Positions 1 through 6,815 of a stretch of 25,114 nt of DNA are shown piece after piece. This DNA comes from CAYMTV01 sp964393525 (lineage in GTDB: Bacteria > Patescibacteriota > Microgenomatia > Daviesbacterales > UBA10151): NCBI GenBank assembly GCA_964393525.1, contig CAYMTV010000013.1, positions 1-25,114 on the forward strand, in the 5' to 3' direction. Within the stretch, counting starts at the first letter, position 1, and the number at the start of each line of letters is the position of its first letter. A model generated the notes under the pieces. The model was not told the origin of the DNA, did not search any database, and worked only from the letters and a program-made list of their open reading frames with translations. The translations under genes were made by a program, and so were the position numbers.

Positions 1-39
1 TGTAGCAGCAGCTGTTGAGATTCTGTATTTAAAATCCAT
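1..39 (-). CDS. Partial Asn/Thr-rich secreted protein paralogue (N-terminal 13 codons only)
   Basis: Only the first 13 codons (MDFKYRISTAAAT) lie in the window; the gene continues beyond the left edge. They are identical at DNA level to the start of the complete gene at 196-807, and the identity extends through the ribosome binding site (1-55 matches 769-823). This is therefore a tandem paralogue, transcribed in the same direction and downstream of the complete copy. The shared residues are the beginning of a signal peptide, so the product is probably exported. Whether the mature part is also Asn/Thr-rich cannot be seen here. Confidence 0.75.
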   Translation of the reverse strand, partial: MDFKYRISTAAAT

Positions 40-55
40 TTATCCTCACCCCCTT
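1..55. repeat. Direct repeat, copy 1 (paralogue start and RBS)
   Basis: Bases 1-55 are identical to 769-823. The repeat holds 13 codons of signal peptide plus the Shine-Dalgarno region, and identity stops immediately upstream of it. Such exact identity suggests recent duplication or gene conversion between the two tandem genes. The repeat may extend further left outside the window. Confidence 0.9.
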
Positions 56-133
56 TGCACTAAGAAGATACTTGGACAAAAAATACTATATACAAAAGAT
101 CAATCTTTAGCCATAAAGCTGTAAGTATTCTGT

Positions 134-172
134 AAAAAAATATCGCCCGGACTCTTGCCGGACGATATTTTC
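134..172 (-). terminator. Rho-independent terminator after the 196-807 gene
   Basis: Read on the minus strand, arms AAAATATCG-T-CCGG and CCGG-G-CGATATTTT form a stem of about 13 bp with one G-U pair and a 7-nt loop. A run of seven T follows. It begins 23 bases past the stop codon of the minus-strand gene ending at 196, so it closes that transcript and separates it from the paralogue at 39. Confidence 0.85.
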
Positions 173-195
173 AGCAATGCACAAACCACCTAATC

Positions 196-807
196 TTAAG
201 GTGTTACATTCAGATTATTTGAACCTCCGCCAACCGTAACATTAGTGGTTGAGTTTGAATTACCCGCTGTTACGTTTGTCGTACCATTATTGTTATTATT
301 GGCCCTATTAAAGCCAGTCCTTGCCCAAGAGAAAACAATACCACCTACGCCAAGATTGTTAGTCTGGTTTTTGTTCTTATTTCCAGCATTCTTAGTCACA
401 TTGGCGTTATTAGTTGAGTTCTGGCCATTTCCTGAGATAGTGACATTGGTTGTGGTATTGTTGCAGCCGCAACCATTGACTGTAGCATTATTGCTTCCGC
501 CTCCAATGTTAACGGTTGTATTAGCCGTTGCGTTACCGGTCTTTATTGTCACATTACCACCATTATTACTATTTGCAGTATTGTTGCCGGTACCTGCAAC
601 TGAAAATACAGTTAACGAAACATTGCTATTGTTGGTTTGGTTAACTGAGGCATTGCCACCGTTTATGGTGACATTGGCGTTATTAGTTGAGTTCTGGCCA
701 TTTCCTGAAATAGTGACATTGGTATTTGCAAAAGCTGCCGGAGCCAACAATCCAAAAACTAATGTGGCTGTAGCAGCAGCTGTTGAGATTCTGTATTTAA
801 AATCCAT
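196..807 (-). CDS. Secreted Asn/Thr-rich repeat protein (putative surface protein)
   Basis: 203 aa. Residues 1-27 form a signal peptide: MDFKYR, a hydrophobic core, and a likely signal peptidase I site after AFA. The mature part is almost entirely Asn, Thr, Gly, Ser and Val, with alternating NVT/NAT-type strands that suggest a beta-rich, possibly beta-helical or fibre-like fold. A 17-residue block beginning NVTISGNGQN occurs twice (about residues 30-47 and 121-138); in DNA this is a 53-bp repeat with one mismatch. A lone GCGC pair of cysteines sits between the blocks. There are no aromatic-rich or catalytic motifs. Proteins of this composition are common in Patescibacteria and are presumed cell-surface, but the function is unknown. 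A strong Shine-Dalgarno (GGGGGTGAGG, 812-821) fixes the start. The leader contains a terminator and the gene ends in one, so it is monocistronic. A truncated paralogue lies downstream. Confidence 0.85.
   Translation of the reverse strand: MDFKYRISTAAATATLVFGLLAPAAFANTNVTISGNGQNSTNNANVTINGGNASVNQTNNSNVSLTVFSVAGTGNNTANSNNGGNVTIKTGNATANTTVNIGGGSNNATVNGCGCNNTTTNVTISGNGQNSTNNANVTKNAGNKNKNQTNNLGVGGIVFSWARTGFNRANNNNNGTTNVTAGNSNSTTNVTVGGGSNNLNVTP
398..450. repeat. Intragenic direct repeat, copy A
   Basis: This 53-bp segment matches 671-723 with one mismatch, a silent G/A change. It encodes the repeated NVTISGNGQNSTNNANVT block of the surface protein. Near-identity at DNA level implies recent internal duplication or ongoing recombination, which could change the protein's length. 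Confidence 0.9.
671..723. repeat. Intragenic direct repeat, copy B
   Basis: Second copy of the 53-bp repeat at 398-450. It encodes the first block after the signal peptide of the Asn/Thr-rich protein. Confidence 0.9.
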
Positions 808-823
808 TTATCCTCACCCCCTT
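769..823. repeat. Direct repeat, copy 2 (gene start and RBS)
   Basis: Identical to bases 1-55; covers the ribosome binding site and first 13 codons of the complete Asn/Thr-rich gene. Confidence 0.9.
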
Positions 824-851
824 CCTTTTTTTGAGTTTACGAGCAGGCGTT

Positions 852-880
852 AAAAAACCGACGCTAAAAGAATACGTCGG
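852..880 (-). terminator. Intrinsic terminator inside the leader of the surface-protein gene (possible attenuator)
   Basis: On the minus strand, arms CCGACG (880-875) and CGTCGG (863-858) flank an 11-nt loop and are followed by six T (857-852). It sits 45 bases upstream of the start codon at 807. No minus-strand gene exists to its right, so the only transcripts that can reach it start at the candidate promoter at 960-989. Premature termination of the leader is therefore the simplest reading. Confidence 0.6.
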
Positions 881-930
881 CTGTAGTAAAAAAATGTAAA
901 ATTTAGGACAGACGGCAGGGTCATAGGGAA

Positions 931-953
931 ATACTATTGGGCAGAGATAGTAT
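931..953. promoter_or_regulatory. Inverted repeat ATACTAT/ATAGTAT near the predicted start of the leader transcript
   Basis: Perfect 7-bp arms at 931-937 and 947-953 are separated by 9 bases. The dyad begins about where transcription from the minus-strand promoter at 960-989 should start. It could be an operator or a 5'-end hairpin. No regulator can be assigned. Confidence 0.4.
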
Positions 954-959
954 GCAAAA

Positions 960-989
960 ATACTAAACAAAGAATGGTAACTTCGTCAA
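960..989 (-). promoter_or_regulatory. Candidate promoter for the Asn/Thr-rich surface protein
   Basis: On the minus strand, TTGACG (989-984, five of six consensus bases) is followed by an 18-bp spacer and TAGTAT (965-960). It gives a leader of about 145 nt that contains the dyad at 931-953 and the terminator at 852-880. Confidence 0.45.
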
Positions 990-1065
990 TTGGGTCAAAC
1001 TATAGATCTTTTAGATAAAATATAATCAAAGTATAAAAGGCAGTTTAAAAAATTTCAAAAAATGG

Positions 1066-1071
1066 TACACT
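1066..1071 (+). promoter_or_regulatory. Candidate -10 box for the membrane-protein operon
   Basis: TACACT lies 12 bases upstream of the ATG at 1084, with a weak TTTAAA 16 bp further up. There is no Shine-Dalgarno. The rest of 890-1065 is AT-rich with no other gene-like signal. Confidence 0.35.
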
Positions 1072-1083
1072 ACTTTTACTAAA

Positions 1084-2568
1084 ATGCAGAGCAGAATCTT
1101 CAACTTTTTTGGAAAATTTTTATTGCCCATCTTGCCGTTTATATTGGTTTTTATAGCTGCTATCTATCAGCCCAATGATTTGGATTTGGGCTGGCACTTA
1201 AAGTATGGTGAATACTTTTTTCAACACGGCACCATCTTAAAAGACAATATTTTCTCAACTGATATGACGGATTATAAGTGGCCCAATACTGACTGGGCAA
1301 CGGACTTAATTACTTATGCAATTTTTTCCAAATTTGGATTCCTGGGACTATCATTTACCGGCGCTTTGGTTATCACTTTAACATTTCTTTTTTTCTCCCT
1401 GGCTTTTAAATTAAGTTTTTGGCAAAAAGCTTTGATTTTTCCCATACTTTTAGTACTGGAAAAAACTTTTAATTTAGTTTCATTTAGGGGACAGCTTTTG
1501 TCAGTGATGTTTTTGGGGGTAATGGTTTATTTAATTACTCTTTTTGAGTCTGGAAAAAGGAAAGCCTTGTTTTTACTGCCAGCGCTTTTTTTAATTTGGG
1601 GCAATATCAATGGACAATTTGCCCTGGGGCTTGGGGTTTTGGGGATTTGGGCTTTTTCTCACCTTTTAAAGGTTTTTGTTGAAAAAGAAAGGAGGTTTTC
1701 CTCCATTATCGGTGACATAAAATTTTTAAGTTTGGTAGTTGTTGCGACTTTAATTGCCACTTTAATTAACCCGTTTGGGACAGAAATTTATCGAATCATT
1801 ATTGTCCATTTCGGCGACCCGCAGCTTAAGTTTATCGCAGAGTATTTGCCGTTTTTGGAAAACAGCCCGGAGTGGTGGAGTCACATAGTTGTTGGGATTT
1901 TAATCGGCTTTGGCGGGTTGTTTTTATACTTTTCAGACAAGATTAAAGACTATATCAGTCACTTACCCGGAGTAGTAGTTTTATACGGGATTTCCTTTTT
2001 TGTCAAAAGGTATGTCTGGTCACTCTACTACTTAACAATTCCTTTTTTAAAGCCGGTGGCGGATTTTATTAAACCGGACAGTGAAAAGGTGACCAAAATT
2101 GTGGCAAGTTTCATAATTTTAATAGCCCTTGGGCTCACTGTTTTAATAAAAGACCCGGCTTGGGTTTTTGCCAATATGAACTGGGATAATTATTGCCGGA
2201 TTTACATTGGCTGCTCCAAAGATTCGGCGGAGTTTATTTTAAAAAATAATTTACACAAAGAAAAGTTGATGACCTTTTATGGTTGGGGAGGGTGGCTGAT
2301 TTGGCGGTATCCGGAGATTAAGCCTAGTATTGATGGAAGGATGCACCTTTGGAAGGATAAAAAAGGCTACAGTGCTTTTGAGTATTATTACCCGTTTGAA
2401 CAAAACGTAGCTGACGTTGATTCCAGTAGGTACGATGTGGTGTTTATGACCCCGTCAAAGCCGGTTTACCAAAGGCTGGAAGAACTGGTTGCGCAAGGCA
2501 GGTGGAAAAAAGTTTATCAGGATGAAACTTCAGGGATTTTTGTCCGGATAAAAAAAGGCAATGTTTGA
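1084..2568 (+). CDS. Polytopic membrane protein, GT-C glycosyltransferase-like
   Basis: 494 aa with about ten hydrophobic segments, the first at residues 11-28. A long extracytoplasmic loop after the first segment carries NDLDLGWHLKYGEYF and a DNIFSTDMTDYKWPNTDW stretch. Acidic residues in the first loop followed by multiple helices is the layout of GT-C (ArnT/PMT-type) lipid-linked sugar transferases, and WHL..G..ILKDNIFS proteins of this kind recur in candidate-phylum genomes. The C-terminal 130 residues after the last helices are soluble (YGWGGWLIWRYPEIKPSIDGRMH). The donor and acceptor are unknown. The stop overlaps the start of the PIG-V-like gene by 8 bases, so the two are translationally coupled and probably act in one glycoconjugate or protein-glycosylation pathway. 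Membrane-protein call is firm; GT-C assignment is inference. Confidence 0.7.
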   Translation: MQSRIFNFFGKFLLPILPFILVFIAAIYQPNDLDLGWHLKYGEYFFQHGTILKDNIFSTDMTDYKWPNTDWATDLITYAIFSKFGFLGLSFTGALVITLTFLFFSLAFKLSFWQKALIFPILLVLEKTFNLVSFRGQLLSVMFLGVMVYLITLFESGKRKALFLLPALFLIWGNINGQFALGLGVLGIWAFSHLLKVFVEKERRFSSIIGDIKFLSLVVVATLIATLINPFGTEIYRIIIVHFGDPQLKFIAEYLPFLENSPEWWSHIVVGILIGFGGLFLYFSDKIKDYISHLPGVVVLYGISFFVKRYVWSLYYLTIPFLKPVADFIKPDSEKVTKIVASFIILIALGLTVLIKDPAWVFANMNWDNYCRIYIGCSKDSAEFILKNNLHKEKLMTFYGWGGWLIWRYPEIKPSIDGRMHLWKDKKGYSAFEYYYPFEQNVADVDSSRYDVVFMTPSKPVYQRLEELVAQGRWKKVYQDETSGIFVRIKKGNV

Positions 2569-3739
2569 CAAAAAGTTTTTTAATTATTTTCTAATCTTCC
2601 TTGCCCTAAACTTATTATTATATCTATTTATCTATTTCTTCCACGGGTTCTACCCTTTCCACGAAGGAAACTATATTTATAATGCCCATCATTTTTTAGA
2701 AGACCCAAGAATTAAAGGAGGGGAATTTAACTTCTTAAGAGCTTTAGGGCAATATGATGCCCAGTGGTACTTAAAGATTGCTTCCGACGGGTATCCAAAA
2801 AATCCCAGTAATGTAAATATAGAAGATAAATCCGCTATGGATGGGCTAACTTATGCCTTTTTTCCACTTTACCCTTTAACAATCGCCTTAGTTAATTTTT
2901 TTGTAAATGACATTGAAGGATCTGCATTTATCCTGTCAAATTTTTTGTTAATGATAAATTTTATCAGTTTATATTATGTTGTAACTAAGCTTTATGATAG
3001 GGAAGTTGCCTATAAAACCTGTTTTTTATTATTCTTTTTTCCTTTTAGTATTTTTTATAGAAGCTATTTTACCGAAGGACTCTTTCTATTGTTTTTTATT
3101 TGGTTTGCCTATTTCTTTATCAAAGCCAAATACTTCTATGCAGCTGTTCTTTTAGGATTTGCCAATGTTACACGACCAAACGGTTTATTTCTAAATCTGC
3201 CTTTTCTTTATTTTCTTATAAAAGATCTCAAAGGTTATAAAAATTATCTGGTAAAATTGTTTCCGTTTTCCTTTCTTATTATATTGCCACTAATAATTTG
3301 GATTTACTTAAACTTTATAAATACCGATAATCCTTTATATTTTTACTCTGTTCAGGGCAGCTGGTTTTATTCGGAAAGCCCATTTGTTCCATTGATGACC
3401 AATTTCGAGAGGCTGGTTAACTTTGACAAATTATATTTTCACCTATTCCATTTATCAAAATTGGATTATTTTATGGTTTTTACAAGTTTTATTATCTTAT
3501 TGATTAGTAGAAAAGTCTTAGGGTTTAAGCTCTGGTCGTTAAGTTTGGTCCTATCCGTTTTTCCACTCTTGATAAAAGATACTATGTCCTATTCAAGATA
3601 TATTATTGTAGTTTTTCCGTTTTTTATTTATCTGGCCAAAAAATTAAATGATATTGGGTATGGCATTATATTTGGGATTTTCTCCACTCTTTTATTTTTG
3701 GTTTCCTTACTTTTTGTAAACTGGTATTGGATAGGTTAA
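2561..3739 (+). CDS. PIG-V-like mannosyltransferase (GT-C membrane protein)
   Basis: 392 aa, about nine to ten membrane segments. Family-like motifs are visible: GQYDAQWYLKIASDGY after the first helix (the acidic, aromatic loop expected to hold the catalytic Asp), FFPLYPL, FPFSIFYRSYFTEGLFLLF, and TRPNGL at about residues 203-208. This pattern matches bacterial relatives of PIG-V, which transfer mannose from a polyprenyl-phosphate donor on the outer face of the membrane. The length is close to the family's. The ATG lies inside the end of the preceding gene (8-bp overlap), giving a two-gene operon. The substrate cannot be told from sequence. The gene is followed by one copy of the palindrome that also brackets the RAYT gene. 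Confidence 0.75.
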   Translation: MFDKKFFNYFLIFLALNLLLYLFIYFFHGFYPFHEGNYIYNAHHFLEDPRIKGGEFNFLRALGQYDAQWYLKIASDGYPKNPSNVNIEDKSAMDGLTYAFFPLYPLTIALVNFFVNDIEGSAFILSNFLLMINFISLYYVVTKLYDREVAYKTCFLLFFFPFSIFYRSYFTEGLFLLFFIWFAYFFIKAKYFYAAVLLGFANVTRPNGLFLNLPFLYFLIKDLKGYKNYLVKLFPFSFLIILPLIIWIYLNFINTDNPLYFYSVQGSWFYSESPFVPLMTNFERLVNFDKLYFHLFHLSKLDYFMVFTSFIILLISRKVLGFKLWSLSLVLSVFPLLIKDTMSYSRYIIVVFPFFIYLAKKLNDIGYGIIFGIFSTLLFLVSLLFVNWYWIG

Positions 3740-3751
3740 TCCGGGCAGCAA

Positions 3752-3772
3752 ATCAAACTTCGGGGGTTTGAT
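3752..3772. repeat. REP-like palindrome, copy 1
   Basis: Arms ATCAAACT and GGTTTGAT around TCGGG, in the gap between the PIG-V-like gene and glnA. It differs by one base from the two copies that flank the transposase at 17606-18253 and has the same orientation. The first arm's last base gives a T-G wobble. It could also act as a weak terminator after 3739, but the following bases (GTTATTTC) are not a proper T-run. Confidence 0.75.
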
Positions 3773-3784
3773 GTTATTTCTCTA

Positions 3785-3813
3785 TTGACAATTAGGCTAA
3801 ATTGTATTAAATT
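3785..3813 (+). promoter_or_regulatory. Candidate glnA promoter
   Basis: Perfect -35 TTGACA (3785-3790), 17-bp spacer, and TAAATT (3808-3813), giving a leader of about 30 nt. A second -10-like TATATT at 3835-3840, nine bases before the ATG, could drive a near-leaderless transcript. No clear NtrC or GlnR site was seen. Confidence 0.5.
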
Positions 3814-3849
3814 TAAGTTAATTCTGTTAAATATTATATTAAATCTTTC

Positions 3850-5298
3850 ATGGTTAACGATAATTTAATAAACAATCACTTAAAAAACTTCTTAGAAATC
3901 CCTTACGATCAGCTTGAAGAACTAAACCTTACCGCCAAAGTTAAAGGCGAAACCTTATCCGAAAAAGCCCTCCAGGAAGAATACACCGCTTACCTTAAGA
4001 AAGAAAAGCGGATTAAAGCTGTAACCATATGTTTTACCGATATTGAAGGCAGGCTGCATATGTTAGATTATGATAAGAAGTTTTTGCTTGAGTCTTTAAG
4101 CAATCTGACTTTTGACGGATCTTCTATCCGAGGTTTTACAGCCCAGGCTGAATCAGACTTAAGGCTTGAGATTGACTGGACCAGTATCAGATACCTTCCG
4201 GCAGATGTTTTTGGACCGGGCAAAGTGATATTTTTTGGTCATGTTTTAAACCGGGACAGATCCGCCTATCCCTCGGATTTCAGAGGACAGCTAAGACTTT
4301 TAAGCCAGGAAATAAAGAAAAAACAGGGTTTAACAGCCTATGCTTCAGCCGAGATTGAAGGATTTCTGGTTGCGGAACCAAATGCCGAACAAGGTTATCA
4401 CCTAAACGGCGGATTAAAGCTGATATCATCCGGCGGCTATTTCCACTCCCTGCCTTTGGATAAGCTGAGGATGTTTATTGACCGCTCCGCCGAAGCCCAA
4501 AGAGCCATGGGCTTCAGAAATGAGAAAGATCACCCGGAAGTTGCCCCCTCACAATTTGAGATGAACTTTGCCTACTCCGAAGTAATCCGTGCTGCAGATA
4601 ATATCCAGCTTTATAAATTGGTTTGCAGACAGGTTGCCAGAAATTTGGAAATGACTGCCTGCTTTTTGCCAAAACCATTTATGGGAATTAATGGCTCGGG
4701 GATGCACACCAATTTTTCCCTGGGCAAAAACGGCAAAAATATCTTTTATGAACCAAAAGGTGAGGAAGGGCTTTCTAAAATTGCTTGGGATTTTATCCTA
4801 AGGCTTTTAAATCACGCGCCGGAGATTTGCCTGGTTTTAAATTCATCGGTTAATGCCTACCGAAGGCTTGACCCTCACTTTGAAGCGCCCAACCAGATTA
4901 AGGTTTCACCAATTGATAGGGGATCAATGATTAGGATTCCGGTTGGCAATGAGAAAACCTCAAGGATTGAACTTCGAAGCGTTGCCCCGGATGCCAATCC
5001 TTACCTTGTCTTATACACCATGATCCGAACCGGTTTGGAAGGACAAAAGCTTAAGCGGGCTGAGGAAAAAAGGGAGAGGGCCAGGTTTTTACCGGACAAT
5101 ATCAATGATGCCATAAGGCTGTTTAAAACCAGTGATTTTATGACCACAATTTTGGGTGAGGATAATAAAGAAAAGTTTGCTGCCTACAAGCAGGCTGCTG
5201 CGGATAGAAGCCCCAAGGCTTTAGGTACTACAGTCAAGAATTCAGAAATTATCTATCACCACGAAGTGACTAATCAAATACTTTGGAACCAGTTTTAA
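3850..5298 (+). CDS. glnA: Glutamine synthetase, type I
   Basis: 482 aa. Catalyses ATP-dependent amidation of glutamate by ammonia in the cytoplasm. Visible signatures in order: DGSSIRGF (89-96), the metal-binding EIEGF (168-172), HPEVAPSQFEMNF (228-240), NGSGMH (281-286), NAYRRL..HFEAP with the flap Glu345, and SRIELRSVAPDANPYL (371-386). The length is close to the usual 440-470, with a slightly longer N-terminus. The C-terminal part has RARFLPDNINDAI where adenylylated enzymes carry the NLYDLP tyrosine, so this enzyme is probably not adenylylated. The start has no Shine-Dalgarno but has TATATT nine bases upstream. An ammonium transporter follows 88 bases downstream on the same strand, so the pair forms an ammonium-assimilation unit. 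No PII gene is in the window. Confidence 0.95.
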   Translation: MVNDNLINNHLKNFLEIPYDQLEELNLTAKVKGETLSEKALQEEYTAYLKKEKRIKAVTICFTDIEGRLHMLDYDKKFLLESLSNLTFDGSSIRGFTAQAESDLRLEIDWTSIRYLPADVFGPGKVIFFGHVLNRDRSAYPSDFRGQLRLLSQEIKKKQGLTAYASAEIEGFLVAEPNAEQGYHLNGGLKLISSGGYFHSLPLDKLRMFIDRSAEAQRAMGFRNEKDHPEVAPSQFEMNFAYSEVIRAADNIQLYKLVCRQVARNLEMTACFLPKPFMGINGSGMHTNFSLGKNGKNIFYEPKGEEGLSKIAWDFILRLLNHAPEICLVLNSSVNAYRRLDPHFEAPNQIKVSPIDRGSMIRIPVGNEKTSRIELRSVAPDANPYLVLYTMIRTGLEGQKLKRAEEKRERARFLPDNINDAIRLFKTSDFMTTILGEDNKEKFAAYKQAAADRSPKALGTTVKNSEIIYHHEVTNQILWNQF

Positions 5299-5301
5299 AT
5301 T

Positions 5302-5380
5302 AGAGTCAAGAGTCTAGAGTCAAGAGTCTAGACTTAAGACAGAAAGAAAATACTAGTCCCTAGACTCTAGCGACTAGGCT
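5302..5380 (+). repeat. Tandem 14-bp repeat and complementary arm in the amt leader
   Basis: AGAGTCAAGAGTCT occurs twice head-to-tail (5302-5315, 5316-5329). About 30 bases later, CTAGACTCTAG (5360-5370) is complementary to the repeat unit (GAGTCTAG). Alternative pairings with either repeat are possible just before the amt start, which has no Shine-Dalgarno. It may be a regulatory leader or merely spacer repeats. Confidence 0.5.
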
Positions 5381-5386
5381 CTGAAA

Positions 5387-6739
5387 ATGGCTTTCTTAAA
5401 ACCAAACTTACTACTGCACTCAATAGGTCTTCTGATACTTGGGGTTTTTATGGGTTTAATATCAATGGGTTTTGGCGGGGCTTCAGCCGGAAGTTTTGAC
5501 CCCAAATCAATTGACAGCGGAGATACGGCCTGGATGCTTGTTGCAGCAGCCTTAGTTATGGTAATGACTCCGGCGGTTGGGTTTTTCTATGCTGGTATGG
5601 TCAGAAGCAAGAATGTTGTCAGTGTATTAAAGCAGTCAATGGTCATACTTTCTTTAGTGACTTTGCAGTGGGTAATTTTGGGCTATAGTTTGGTTTTTGG
5701 CAAAGATATAAATGGGATTATCGGGGACTTAAGTTTTCTGGGGCTTCGGGGAGTCGGATTTGCGCCAAACGCCGATTATGCGGCAACCATCCCACATCTC
5801 GTGTTTATGATCTATCAGGGGATGTTTGCAATTATTACCCCGGCCTTGATAATCGGAGCTTTTGTAGAGCGGATCCGCTTTAAGACACTGGTTATCTTTA
5901 CGCTTGCCTGGACAACACTGGTATATGATCCGATTGCCCACTGGGTTTGGGGAGTAGGAGGATTTTTGAGAAACCAGGGAGCACTTGATTTTGCAGGCGG
6001 GACAGTTGTTCATATCTCTGCAGGCTTCTCAGCGATTGCTGCAGCCTGGTTGATCGGCAGAAGAGAAGATCACAAAACCGCCCATCCGGCAACATCTGCC
6101 AATAATGTGCCATTTGTTATACTGGGAGCAGCTTTACTTTGGTTTGGCTGGTTTGGTTTTAACGCGGGAAGCGCCCTTGCATCCGGCGCTTTAGCAGCCA
6201 ATGCTTTTGTAGTCACGCACATTGCCTCTGCTGCCGCAGCCTTAACCTGGATGACACTTTCCTGGTCTCAAAACAAAAAACCTTCGGCAATGGGGACTGT
6301 GACAGGTGCGGTCTGCGGACTGGTGGCGATTACTCCTGCCTCAGGTTTTGTCGGTCCGGTTGCGGCAGTCGCCATTGGAATTATTGCCGGAGTCATAACT
6401 TATCTATCACTCTACTTAAGAAGCACAAAAACCGCAATTGATGATACTTTGGATGTTTGGGCTGCGCACGGTATGGGTGGAGTGACAGGAGCACTACTCA
6501 CAGGTATCTTTGCTGAAAAGGTTATTAACCCTGCAGGCAACAATGGATTGCTGTTTGGAAACCCTGCTCAGTTGGGAGTTCAGTTAACTGCGGTTTTGGT
6601 TACCGCAGCTTATGCTTTTGTTACAACTTTTATAATCCTCAAATTAATTAACTTTATTTCCGGGCTGCGGGTTACAAAGTCCGAGGAAAAGGAAGGGTTA
6701 GATCTGGCAGTGCACGGCGAGGCCGGTTACAGGCTCTAA
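5387..6739 (+). CDS. amt: Ammonium transporter, Amt/MEP/Rh family
   Basis: 450 aa, an N-terminal hydrophobic segment (probably cleaved or an extra helix) followed by the usual eleven membrane helices. Forms a trimeric channel for NH4+/NH3. Visible signatures: DTAWMLVAAALVMVMTPAVGFFYAGMVR (46-73), YDPIAHWVWG with the conserved Asp181, the first pore histidine in GGTVVHI (His209), WFGWFGFNAGSA, the second pore histidine in WAAHGMGG (His361), and a C-terminal tail EGLDLAVHGEAGYRL typical of AmtB, where PII proteins bind. The conserved tail suggests a PII partner elsewhere in the genome, as none is adjacent. The ATG lacks a Shine-Dalgarno and follows a repeat-rich 88-base leader; it is likely co-transcribed with glnA. 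Confidence 0.95.
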   Translation: MAFLKPNLLLHSIGLLILGVFMGLISMGFGGASAGSFDPKSIDSGDTAWMLVAAALVMVMTPAVGFFYAGMVRSKNVVSVLKQSMVILSLVTLQWVILGYSLVFGKDINGIIGDLSFLGLRGVGFAPNADYAATIPHLVFMIYQGMFAIITPALIIGAFVERIRFKTLVIFTLAWTTLVYDPIAHWVWGVGGFLRNQGALDFAGGTVVHISAGFSAIAAAWLIGRREDHKTAHPATSANNVPFVILGAALLWFGWFGFNAGSALASGALAANAFVVTHIASAAAALTWMTLSWSQNKKPSAMGTVTGAVCGLVAITPASGFVGPVAAVAIGIIAGVITYLSLYLRSTKTAIDDTLDVWAAHGMGGVTGALLTGIFAEKVINPAGNNGLLFGNPAQLGVQLTAVLVTAAYAFVTTFIILKLINFISGLRVTKSEEKEGLDLAVHGEAGYRL

Positions 6740-6766
6740 TCCCGAGAGAGTCAAAAAAAGACACAC

Positions 6767-6795
6767 TTGTTCTTCAAAGTTTCAGATAATATACT
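6767..6795 (+). promoter_or_regulatory. Candidate promoter of the tkt-tal operon
   Basis: TTGTTC (6767-6772), 17-bp spacer, TATACT (6790-6795), with the ATG 20 bases beyond the -10 box. This gives a leader of roughly 14 nt with no clear Shine-Dalgarno. Confidence 0.55.
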
Positions 6796-6815
6796 TACAA
6801 GGTAAATTTCTCCAA

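Noticed and set aside
245..853. Long plus-strand reading frame over the surface-protein gene
   Set aside because: It is the antisense of the Asn/Thr-rich codons (giving Leu/Val-rich residues), has no ribosome binding site, and the minus strand has a signal peptide, RBS and terminator.
5302..5329. CRISPR-like repeats
   Set aside because: Only two adjacent 14-bp units with no spacer and no cas gene.
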